From Sphingobacterium bovistauri (GTDB lineage: Bacteria > Bacteroidota > Bacteroidia > Sphingobacteriales > Sphingobacteriaceae), in assembly GCF_020295405.1 (NCBI RefSeq), contig NZ_JADEYP010000021.1:1-64000 (forward strand): a stretch of DNA of 64,000 nt. Direction: 5' to 3'. The notes beneath the pieces are model-generated. The model was not told the origin of the DNA, made no database searches, and worked only from the letters and a program-made list of their open reading frames with translations. Of this stretch, positions 49,960-59,500 are shown piece after piece. The position numbers and the translations under genes are program-made. Numbering within the stretch: position 1 is the first letter of the stretch; the number at the start of each line of letters is the position of its first letter.

Positions 49960-51201
49960 ATGAAATTTATTATTTTCACTTTCTTAATAAGTGTGTCTTT
50001 TTGTGCGAATTGTTTTTCGCAACAAAACACATATTCTTCTGATGAACTTTTTTCTCAAGCTCGTGGATTAGCTTTCGACCAGAAAGATTATCAAAAAGCG
50101 ATTTTATTAACTAAAATGGCTTTATCCCAATCTCCTGATTATACAGATTTGAGTGTTTTTTTGGGACGTTTGTATACTTGGACAGATAAAATAGATTCTG
50201 CACAATTTGTATTTGAAAATCTACAAAAGAAGGGTATTGCAGATGAAGATTACTTTATAGCATATGGATCATTACTATATTGGAATGATATAACTGCAAA
50301 AGCTAATGAAATAGTTGGGGAGGGGCTTGTACATCATCCACAATCAGAGGGTTTATTGATTTTAAAGGCGAAAATAGAATACGTTAAAAAGGACTACCTA
50401 TCTGCAAATAAGACCTTAGTAACGTTGATAAATCTGAATCCTGGACATACTGAAGGACGGGTGTTGTCAAATAAAATAAAAGATTATGTTGCAAAAAATG
50501 CCATAGGATTGAGCTACTCATTTACACATTTTGATAAACAATTTGCTGATAATTGGCACATAGCGAGCTTGAGTTATAAAAGGATGACAAGTTTAGGTTC
50601 CCTTATATTTCGGACTAATTTCGCTAATAAATTTGCTTCTAACGGATTGCAATTCGAGATGGAAGCCTACCCGCGTATAAATGACATCTTTTATTTATAT
50701 GTAGGCGCAGGTTATTCAGAGGATGTCGGTATATTTCCTAAATACCGTACAGGAGCATCACTATATGCCAATTTACCACAAAGCTTCGAAGGAGAAGTTG
50801 GATTTCGTCAATTGTATTTTTCTAGTAATATTTGGATGTACACTGCCTCTATAGGTAAATATTATAAAAACTTCTGGTTTAACCTACGAACTTATCTTAC
50901 CCCTAACCAAGAAGCTGTCTCACATTCTTATACAGGGACACTTCGTTATTATACCAAGGGGGCTAATGACTATATCGGATTTCAATTAGGGACAGGTATT
51001 AGTCCCGAAGAAAACAGAAACAATCTTTTAGTATTGGATGAATACAAATTAAAAACATTTAAAGTAGGTGGCGATTATAATTTTAGTATTGGTCGTACTA
51101 ATTTATTTGGTATATCAATGACTTATTTCAATCAGGAATACCGTCTTGATGAAAAGGGAAATCAGTTTGATATAAGTTTGAGTTATAGTAAGATTTTCTA
51201 A
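49960..51201 (+). CDS. YaiO family outer membrane beta-barrel protein with TPR-like repeats
   Basis: A 413-residue outer-membrane protein. Signal peptide to about residue 20; residues 27-175 are helical TPR-like repeats (ELFSQARGLAFDQKDYQKAI, then ALSQSPDYTDLSVFLGRLYT); residues 185-413 are amphipathic beta strands with aromatic girdles (IGLSYSFTHFDKQFADNWH, YLYVGAGYSEDVGIFPKYRT, NLRTYLTPNQ) ending in phenylalanine (LSYSKIF). This matches the YaiO family. In E. coli yaiO lies near the GT2 gene yaiP. TPR plus barrel is the plan of exporters such as PgaA and BcsC, so it is the probable outer-membrane pore of the locus. The kinase gene follows after 14 bases. Confidence 0.85.
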   Translation: MKFIIFTFLISVSFCANCFSQQNTYSSDELFSQARGLAFDQKDYQKAILLTKMALSQSPDYTDLSVFLGRLYTWTDKIDSAQFVFENLQKKGIADEDYFIAYGSLLYWNDITAKANEIVGEGLVHHPQSEGLLILKAKIEYVKKDYLSANKTLVTLINLNPGHTEGRVLSNKIKDYVAKNAIGLSYSFTHFDKQFADNWHIASLSYKRMTSLGSLIFRTNFANKFASNGLQFEMEAYPRINDIFYLYVGAGYSEDVGIFPKYRTGASLYANLPQSFEGEVGFRQLYFSSNIWMYTASIGKYYKNFWFNLRTYLTPNQEAVSHSYTGTLRYYTKGANDYIGFQLGTGISPEENRNNLLVLDEYKLKTFKVGGDYNFSIGRTNLFGISMTYFNQEYRLDEKGNQFDISLSYSKIF

Positions 51202-51215
51202 ATGTTATAATTGGT

Positions 51216-54200
51216 ATGGCAAGTAATTTTAATTCAAAACCTTATCCTTTGCAAAGCAATGAAAGAGATCGTTTGCAACGTTTGCGAAAATACGATCTAA
51301 TGGGTCTTGGAAAAGACTCAGACTTTGAAATTTTCGCATTATCGGCTACTAGTATCACAAATTGTGCTGCGGCTCTAGTGGCGGTGATGGAAGAGGATAT
51401 ACAGCGTATTCAAAGTTGTATAGGATTGGATATGGATAGTGTAGCACGTAAAGATACAGTATGTCAGTATACCATGATGAGTCGGGAGGCTTTAGTTATT
51501 GAAGATACTACTTTGGATGAAAGAACTTCCTCTAATGCATTAATAAAAGCTGGTGGTATTCGATTTTATGCAGGTGTACCTATTATAGATGATGATGGCT
51601 ATGTATTAGGTACAATATGTGTTATTGACTATACACCAAAGCAACTAACTGCAGACCAAGTAAAATCTCTTCATTCATTGGCCACCGCGGTAAAGCAAAC
51701 TTATCTTCATAAAAAGAAAAATGCGGAATCGAATTACTTTACTAATGTCTTTAAGTTGACACAAAACATTATTTGTGTAATGGATAGTGATCTTAATATT
51801 AAGGAGCTAAATTCTTCATTTTCCAATTTACTTAATGTAGAAGAGTCTGAAGTAATTAATAGATATTTTCCTGAGATAATAGGCGGCTATGTAGATAAAT
51901 TGCAAGATTCGTTAATGAACTCTAAATTGAATGGCAAGAGTTCATTATTGACTCACACTCCTCTTTCTTGGGGGGGAGAAGTAATTATTCAATGGCATTT
52001 TATATATGAGGAAAAGTATAATGAATATTTTGCTTTTGGACAAGATATCACGCAAGAATCAGAGGAGCGTACCAAGTTAGAAATCTCAGAGCGTAAGTTT
52101 CGCAATTTTTTCGAAAATTCAATTGGTTTGATGAGTATGCACGATTTAGAGGGCAATATTATTAAAGTCAATGAAAAGGGACGCGAAATGTTAGGGTACA
52201 GTATAGATGAATTAAGTCATCTTAATTTACGGGACTTAGTTCCTTCTGATAATATTAATCTAATCCAAAAATACTTAGACAATGTAGAAAGTGAAGCGGA
52301 AATGTCCGGGATGATGACTTTGCTGACAAAATCTGGTGAAGAGATGTATTTTCTGTATCATAATGTTTTGGAGCACGATGTCAATGCTAAACCTTATGTT
52401 GTAAGTACAGCACTTAATATGACAGAGCGAAGGAAGTTAGAAATGGACTTGCTACATACTAAGCAGATTTTAGAGCAAACGAATACGGTAGCACAAGTCG
52501 GTGGATGGGAAGTCAATTTGAGTAATGGTACAGTGTTCTTGTCTCCACATGCTAAAGAAATTTTAGAAGAAGAACATTTGGATAACCTTAAATTAGATAG
52601 TGTTTTATCCTTTTTTGACTCGGTATCCGCTAAAACTCTTAGTGAAGCGTATAGTAGAGCGATTTCCGAAGGTGAGGCGTTTGATTTAGAACTAAAAATC
52701 CGTCGTCCAAATGAAGATGTTTTATGGGTAAGGGTCAAGGGAATTCCAGAAACCATAGATGACTCTTGTATACGAATATTTGGTATTATACAGGATATAC
52801 ACCGAAGTAAAACGTTATATCTAGAAATAGAGAAGAAGGAAGCCATGCTAGAGGCTTTTGTACGATATGTACCCGCGTCTGTCTCTATGTTTGATCAGAA
52901 TTTTGATTATATATCTGTTAGTGAACAATGGATAGAAGAATTTGGGATTACACAAGATCAACTCAAGTTTAAAAGTTTGTTTAAATTATTCCCTAATATT
53001 CCCGCACATAGGGTAGAAATATACAAAAACGCTCTCAAAGGTATTCCTTATAAAAATACCAACGAAAAAATGCAATTCAATAATCATAGTGAAATGCAGC
53101 ATTTCAATTGGCAGGTACGCCCTTGGCATATTTCGGATGGATCAATTGGGGGGATCATCATATTTGCGCAGAATATTACAGAAGAAGTAAAAATAAATGA
53201 AGAGCTACAAACGGCTAAAAAACAAGCAGATTCTGCTAATCAAGCGAAGTCTGAATTTTTGGCTAATATGAGTCATGAAATCCGAACGCCACTTAATGGA
53301 GTAATAGGGTTTTCCGATTTATTGTTGCGTACTCCACTGGATGAATTGCAACAACAATACTTAAAATACATTAACGAGTCAGGTAATAGCTTACTTAATA
53401 TCATTAATGATATTCTTGATTTTTCTAAAATTGAATCTGGAAAATTAGAACTATTTATTGATCAATGTAACTTATATGAAATCACTAGTCAAGTGGTTAA
53501 TGTAGTGTTATTTCAAGCACAGCGTAAGAAATTAGAATTACTGCTCAATATAGACCAGGGATTGCCACTATATATTTGGGTAGATGATTCTAGACTTAAA
53601 CAGGTACTAATCAATCTTGTTGGAAATGCTGTCAAATTTACGGAGGAAGGAGAAATAGAGTTAAAAGTAGAATTAATAGAAAAGTCTGATGATAATATTA
53701 AATTACGTTTCTCTGTTCGGGATACAGGAATTGGTATAGCTCCTGAACGTCAGGATCGCATTTTTAAAGCTTTTACCCAAGAAGACAGTTCAGTCAGTAA
53801 GCGATATGGAGGAACAGGTTTAGGGTTAACCATATCCAATAACCTTCTAAAATATATGGATAGTGAATTGCAACTTAAAAGTGAGCTAGGAAGAGGAACT
53901 ACTTTCTATTTTGATTTAGAGGCCAAATATGAAGATGCCGTTCGTGATGAAACAGACTTTGTAACTATAAAAAAAGCTTTAATAGTTGACGATAATACAA
54001 ACAACTTGATGATATTGGAGCACATGCTTCAATTTAAAGATATTGATGTCATAAGTGTGAAAAATGGGATGGAGGCTTTGCAGTTGCTCTTAGATGGTGA
54101 AGAGTATGATCTTATTGTCGTCGATTATCATATGCCTGTACTGTCAGGTATTGAGACTATTGCAAAGATGAAGTCTATTTTGCAAGATAAAAATATGCAA

Positions 54201-55142
54201 ATTCCTCTTATCATCTTGCATACTTCTTCAGAAGAACAAGATGTATTAGCGCACTTAAGGCAAGACAATTCTGTCGTTAGTTTAATGAAACCTATTAAAT
54301 CGGACGAGTTATATTCCGCTATAAATAAGTCAATTAGAAAAACAGATATTCAAGATTTAAGCGAAGATATACCAAATGATAATTTAGCCGAATTTTATAC
54401 AAATTTATCTGTATTAGTGGCAGATGATAATCCTGTCAACATGGTTCTCAATCAGCGAATTTTAGCTGATTTGTTGCCACAAGCACAAATAGTAGAAGTT
54501 ATTGACGGGGATCAAGCTGTAGATATGAGCCGAACATATAAGTTTGATTTGATCATCATGGATGTACAGATGCCTAATATGGACGGACTAGAAGCTACTC
54601 GGCAGATTAGACAATTGGATGGTTATGAAAACATACCCATTATAGGAATTACAGCAAGTAATACATTGATGGAAAAGGAAAGGTGTAGGAATGCAGGTAT
54701 GTCGTATTTCTTAGCAAAACCAATTCGTATGAAGGATTTACAGGTTGCATTAAATAGTTTCCTGACTGAAAAATCAGAAAAGCTTAAGGAAAATGAGCTA
54801 AATAATAATGTTGACTTGGATACGTCTGTTTTGACTTCACATTATGGAGACGATGAAGATTTTAAAGTCTATTTTTTAAATCTCATTTTACAGCAGCTTA
54901 ATGATGTACAAGATAATCTTGAAAGATATAAATGCAGTTTGGATAAATATTTACTGCAATCCATTTTACATAAGTTAAAGGGGACATCATCCACTGTTGG
55001 TCTCAATCGTTTAGCTTCATTAGTAACTGTTATGGAGGAAGAAGTGATTGAAGGTATTGATAAGGAGACGGATTTGAAGGTTCTAAATCAGGAAATTGAA
55101 AATTCTAAATTTTTAATTATTAATAAATTAAGTGAAAAGTAA
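51216..55142 (+). CDS. Cytoplasmic hybrid histidine kinase (GAF, PAS, HisKA, HATPase, two REC, Hpt)
   Basis: A 1308-residue hybrid sensor kinase with no signal peptide or membrane segment. In order: GAF (about 30-160), three to four PAS domains (about 170-660), HisKA with H687 in MSHEIRTPLNG, HATPase (N804 in the N-box NLVGNAVKF; G boxes in DTGIGIAPE and GGTGLGLTIS), REC1 with D970 in VVDYHMPV, REC2 with D1116 in IMDVQMPNMDG, and Hpt with H1252 in ILHKLKGTSS. All phospho-sites are intact, so a full phosphorelay is possible. It senses an internal signal. Its end overlaps the next gene's longest frame, and the receiver gene starts one base after its stop. Confidence 0.92.
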   Translation: MASNFNSKPYPLQSNERDRLQRLRKYDLMGLGKDSDFEIFALSATSITNCAAALVAVMEEDIQRIQSCIGLDMDSVARKDTVCQYTMMSREALVIEDTTLDERTSSNALIKAGGIRFYAGVPIIDDDGYVLGTICVIDYTPKQLTADQVKSLHSLATAVKQTYLHKKKNAESNYFTNVFKLTQNIICVMDSDLNIKELNSSFSNLLNVEESEVINRYFPEIIGGYVDKLQDSLMNSKLNGKSSLLTHTPLSWGGEVIIQWHFIYEEKYNEYFAFGQDITQESEERTKLEISERKFRNFFENSIGLMSMHDLEGNIIKVNEKGREMLGYSIDELSHLNLRDLVPSDNINLIQKYLDNVESEAEMSGMMTLLTKSGEEMYFLYHNVLEHDVNAKPYVVSTALNMTERRKLEMDLLHTKQILEQTNTVAQVGGWEVNLSNGTVFLSPHAKEILEEEHLDNLKLDSVLSFFDSVSAKTLSEAYSRAISEGEAFDLELKIRRPNEDVLWVRVKGIPETIDDSCIRIFGIIQDIHRSKTLYLEIEKKEAMLEAFVRYVPASVSMFDQNFDYISVSEQWIEEFGITQDQLKFKSLFKLFPNIPAHRVEIYKNALKGIPYKNTNEKMQFNNHSEMQHFNWQVRPWHISDGSIGGIIIFAQNITEEVKINEELQTAKKQADSANQAKSEFLANMSHEIRTPLNGVIGFSDLLLRTPLDELQQQYLKYINESGNSLLNIINDILDFSKIESGKLELFIDQCNLYEITSQVVNVVLFQAQRKKLELLLNIDQGLPLYIWVDDSRLKQVLINLVGNAVKFTEEGEIELKVELIEKSDDNIKLRFSVRDTGIGIAPERQDRIFKAFTQEDSSVSKRYGGTGLGLTISNNLLKYMDSELQLKSELGRGTTFYFDLEAKYEDAVRDETDFVTIKKALIVDDNTNNLMILEHMLQFKDIDVISVKNGMEALQLLLDGEEYDLIVVDYHMPVLSGIETIAKMKSILQDKNMQIPLIILHTSSEEQDVLAHLRQDNSVVSLMKPIKSDELYSAINKSIRKTDIQDLSEDIPNDNLAEFYTNLSVLVADDNPVNMVLNQRILADLLPQAQIVEVIDGDQAVDMSRTYKFDLIIMDVQMPNMDGLEATRQIRQLDGYENIPIIGITASNTLMEKERCRNAGMSYFLAKPIRMKDLQVALNSFLTEKSEKLKENELNNNVDLDTSVLTSHYGDDEDFKVYFLNLILQQLNDVQDNLERYKCSLDKYLLQSILHKLKGTSSTVGLNRLASLVTVMEEEVIEGIDKETDLKVLNQEIENSKFLIINKLSEK

Positions 55143-55143
55143 T

Positions 55144-55500
55144 ATGTTGGTTTTAATTGCGGAAGATGACGAATTAATCTTAAAAACGATAGAGCACAAA
55201 TTGTTAAAAGAAGAATTTGAAGTTATACTTACTCGTAATGGTAAAGAGGCTATAGAGATGATTATTCAAAAAGAGCCTGATTTAGTAATTACTGATATTA
55301 TGATGCCATTTGCATCTGGGATCGAAATATTATCTGCTGTACAACAAATGGATAGACCACCTCAGATTATGGTTTTATCGAGTTTAGGTCAGGAGGATGT
55401 CGTAGTCGAAGCATTTGACTTGGGAGCTTCTGATTTTATGGTCAAACCTTTTAGCCCAAATGAATTAATTATTCGGGTGAAAAGATTAATTCGTAAATAA
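55144..55500 (+). CDS. Receiver-only response regulator
   Basis: A 118-residue single-domain receiver: acidic pair D8-D9, phosphorylation site D51 in ITDIMMPFASG, and K101 in MVKPFSPNEL. There is no output domain. The ATG at 55144 lies one base after the kinase stop; a GTG at 55132 would add four residues. Its stop codon overlaps the start of the HEAT gene by one base (TAATG). The likely phosphodonor is the Hpt domain of the adjacent kinase; its target must be reached by protein contact, most plausibly the HEAT protein or the synthase encoded next. Confidence 0.88.
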   Translation: MLVLIAEDDELILKTIEHKLLKEEFEVILTRNGKEAIEMIIQKEPDLVITDIMMPFASGIEILSAVQQMDRPPQIMVLSSLGQEDVVVEAFDLGASDFMVKPFSPNELIIRVKRLIRK

Positions 55501-56564
55501 TGAACTTACTATTTGGCAGCATCAATGAGTTAACTTTAGTATTTCTGACTTTATTAATAATCGTATTCATTTTGATCCTCTTGGTAATGGGATATGGATA
55601 TAGAAATTATCAATTGTTAAGTAGTAGGAGAAAATGGACTACACTTATTGAAACAAAGATTTTATTAGCTATTTTAAATGGAAGTCATCATATTCAAGAT
55701 GATGTTGAATTGAAAGATTTGTTGCCAAATAAGAACTTTAGAGATACTTTTCTTTCCGTATTAATTGAGTCAGAAAAAAAGTTTAGTGGTGATGCTTATA
55801 GGGTTTTGATAGAAATATTTCATACTTTAAACCTTAAGGATTTTGCATGGGCATATTTGAATCATAAAGACAGTTTCAAAAAAGTGCAAGGTATAGAAGC
55901 ATTAACAACTATGCGGGTAGAGGATGCACTTGGTGATATTCAATTATTACTCAATAATCCCAACCCTTTTGTCGTGGCTGAAGCTCAATACGCCATGGTA
56001 CGGTTTAAAGATTTTAAAGGTCTTGAATTTTTAAACTTATTGCACACACCTATCTCTGAGTGGCAACAACTCAGATTATTAAATTCTATTTCTGAAGTTC
56101 CTGCTACGTCATATAGTTTTATAAGTTCACTTCTTTCTCATAGCAATATTTCAGTAATATCATTTGTGTTATCCTTAATAAGAAAATTTCGTATTGTTGC
56201 TTTTCATGACGAGGTAGCGACATTGTTAGAGCACCCCAATAGTATTGTTCGAATATTGGCAGTTCGAACATTGCATGATATTGAGACCGAAAGGACTTTT
56301 CCTCTGTTTACCCAAATTTATGGCCAACAGATTCTTAATGTTAAGAAAGCTATTCTACATGCGATAAGGAAATCGAAAAATAAGAATAGTATTGATTTTT
56401 TGAAGATTGAATTAATTGAAGGGAAACCATCATTGCAAATTATTGCCGCAGAGACCTTAATAGAATTCAAAGAAAAGAAATACCTACAAGATTTAATGAA
56501 TGAGGAGGTAAGTAATGAACATATTCACTCAATAATTAAACATGCACTAGCTGTAAGGATATGA
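55500..56564 (+). CDS. Membrane-anchored HEAT-repeat protein
   Basis: A 354-residue protein with one N-terminal membrane helix (about 10-33, ending in YGYRNYQ) and a cytoplasmic domain of alpha-solenoid HEAT repeats: VQGIEALTTMRVEDALGDIQ, PNPFVVAEAQYAMVRFKDFK, HPNSIVRILAVRTLHDIE and LQIIAAETLIEFKEKKYLQD are clear units. HEAT solenoids are protein-interaction scaffolds. Placed between a receiver protein and a polysaccharide synthase, overlapping the receiver gene by one base and the synthase by four, it is a candidate adaptor that passes the phosphorelay signal to the synthase; that is inference. Confidence 0.82.
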   Translation: MNLLFGSINELTLVFLTLLIIVFILILLVMGYGYRNYQLLSSRRKWTTLIETKILLAILNGSHHIQDDVELKDLLPNKNFRDTFLSVLIESEKKFSGDAYRVLIEIFHTLNLKDFAWAYLNHKDSFKKVQGIEALTTMRVEDALGDIQLLLNNPNPFVVAEAQYAMVRFKDFKGLEFLNLLHTPISEWQQLRLLNSISEVPATSYSFISSLLSHSNISVISFVLSLIRKFRIVAFHDEVATLLEHPNSIVRILAVRTLHDIETERTFPLFTQIYGQQILNVKKAILHAIRKSKNKNSIDFLKIELIEGKPSLQIIAAETLIEFKEKKYLQDLMNEEVSNEHIHSIIKHALAVRI

Positions 56565-59500
56565 TTGAAAATTTGCATTTGATATATGAAATTATTGTAT
56601 GGATATTCTTGCTTTATTCGGCTTTTATATTCATTATATATTGTTGGGTAGGAATATATGCTTTTGGTGCATTAAAAAGGTACGGATCTGAAAATCAACA
56701 CACTGATTATAATCTTATAGCGACTAATAGCAATACACCCAGTTTTAGTGTCATTGCTCCAGCTTACAATGAGGGGATGACTATAGTCGATAATGTTCGC
56801 TCTCTACTATCCTTATATTATCCTAATTTGGAGATTATCATTGTAAATGATGGAAGTAAAGATGACTCAATAGAAAAATTAATTGAGGCCTATGATTTGA
56901 AAGGAATAGCTTATCATGTGGAAGAAGTTATTTCTACGAAGTCTATTCGCGGAGTTTATAAGAGTGAGAACCGTGCTTTTCGTCGATTGACAGTCGTAGA
57001 TAAAGTTAATGGAGGAAAAGCGGATGCACTGAACGTAGGTATCAATATTTCAAAAGGACAGTATATTGTTTGTATTGATGTAGATTGTATTCTCGAACAA
57101 GATGCCCTCTTGAAACTGGCAAAACCATTCTTGGAGCAGACTGAAGAGCGTCTGATTGCATGTGGGGGGGTGATACGTTTGGCAAATAATTGTCGTGTAG
57201 AAAATGGAAAGGTTGTCGATGTCAATTTACCAAAAACGTGGATTGGTCGATTTCAAGCGCTAGAATACATAAGAGCATTTGTGTTGGGGAGAATGGCTTG
57301 GTCTCGTGCTTCTGGATTGATATTAATATCAGGAGCATTTGGTGCCTTTGATAAAGAAATTGTTTTGGCTTGCGGTGGATATGACAGTAATACCGTAGGC
57401 GAAGATATGGAGCTAGTGGTACGTATGCGTCGGTATATGGAAGACCAAAACGAAAAATATAAAGTCATTAATATTCCCGATCCATTATGTTGGACTGAAG
57501 TGCCAGAGTCTAAGGCCATACTAAAAAAACAGCGCAATCGCTGGATGAGAGGTACGATAGAGATGCTTTGGAAACATCGTAAATTGATGTTTAACCCTAA
57601 ATATGGAAAATTGGGTATGGTAAGTCTTCCTTATTGGTTCTTTTTTGAACTTTTGGGGTCTGTGGTTGAATTTACTGGATATTGCTTGTTGATTATCTTT
57701 TTGTTGTTAGGTATTATTAATTGGCCGTTCTTTTTTGTATTGGTTTCTTTAGTCTTGGCATCAGGTATTCTTTATTCTATCTATGCAATTCTTGTAGATT
57801 TATTGACAGATCAGGTGTATACCAAAAGGAAGGATCTATCCACATTGCTTTTGACGGCCGTATTAGAGCCTTTTTTCTTTCATAGTACAGTAGTAATTGC
57901 AGGTGTTTCTGGTGTCAGAGATTATTTCAAAAAGCAACATGGTTGGGGAGAAATGACACGCCAAGGATTTCAACATTCAGAATTGAAAGAAAGCTTTTGG
58001 AAAAAAAATATTGATATAATAACTTGGGGTTTGAAAAGTTATGCACCCATTGGTTGTGTATTCTTATCGCTTTATATGCTAAGTGTTGGGGTAGAGATTT
58101 GGTGGTATCAGCAGTATTTAGAAATTGATGTTCTCCCATCTACAATAGGTCAATTACTTTTAGAAAATACCTTTTTTGCCTTTCAATTGTTAACAATTGT
58201 AGGGTTGCTTTATCTCATTTTGCACTACATGAATAGCTTTTGGTCAAAATTGCTAGCCTGTACTGTTTTTGCATTTGTTGTCACGTTTCAATTCGTTTTA
58301 TTTCTGTATTTCGTTCAATCTAATAATCTGTTGGGCGCTGATTTGTTTTATTATAGTACAGCAGAAGTAAATCAAATTTTAGAAACGAGTGGAGTGATAA
58401 ATATAGGTAATGTTTCCTTATTAATTTTGGTGTCATCTCTCTGTCTTATCCCTCTGATTTTAGCTAGTCGCAAAGCGTGGTACATCTACCCAAGTGTGAT
58501 TATGGTTTTACTAGGAATAATAGCGTTTATTGTTCCGGAACATAAATTATCGCCTGAATTCAAAAGTAGTGCTTTGTTGCAAAGTGCTAGTGTCAGTAAA
58601 TGGAATTATTTCCTAAAATCTAATATTGATGATTATTTAGCAAACTCTTCATTTGCCAACATAAACTTTTTTAATACAGAGATAAAGGAAGTAAAATCAG
58701 ATTATCCTTTTATGCGTCAGGAAGAAACCCAAGATGTACTTGGGGCTTATATGCAAAAATCACCTAGCATACCTAATTTGGTGATTATTGTTGTTGAGGG
58801 ATTAGGACACGCATATAGTTCTCCTAAAGGGTATATAGGTAATTTTACACCATTCATAGATTCTCTAAAAAGTCATTCATTATATTGGGAAAATAATTTG
58901 AGTTCCTCGGGGCGAACTTTTTCTGTGTTGCCTACGATATTAGGATCTTTGCCTTTTGCAGCACATGGTTTTTTGGAACAAGAACAATTTCCGTTGCATT
59001 TCAATCTGTGGAATATATTTAAGCATAATAATTTTACGACAAGTTTTTTCTATGGAGGAGACGCTAGTTTCGACTATATGAGTAAATATGCTGAATCAAG
59101 TTTAGTTGATAATATAATAGATTTCAAATCTTTCGAAACGACTTATAATAAGTTACCGTCGTCAGGTGGTGAGAGCTGGGGGTATGAAGATCAAGCTGTA
59201 TTTGATAAAATGTTGAATGGGTTAGGGGCTATCAATAAACCTTATTTTAATGTTGTCTTGACTTTATCGTCTCATAGCCCATTTTTAATTAATCGCAACG
59301 CGTACTATGAAAAATTAGTAGAAACGCAAATCGAGCGATTGAATCTTAATGGTAAACAGAAAGAAACTGCACTATCTTATAAAAAAGAACTTGCATCTAT
59401 TATGAATACCGACGAAGCTCTCCAAAATTTCTTTGCAGAATATAAAACAAACCCGGATTATGAAAATACAATATTCATTATAACGGGTGATCATAGTATG

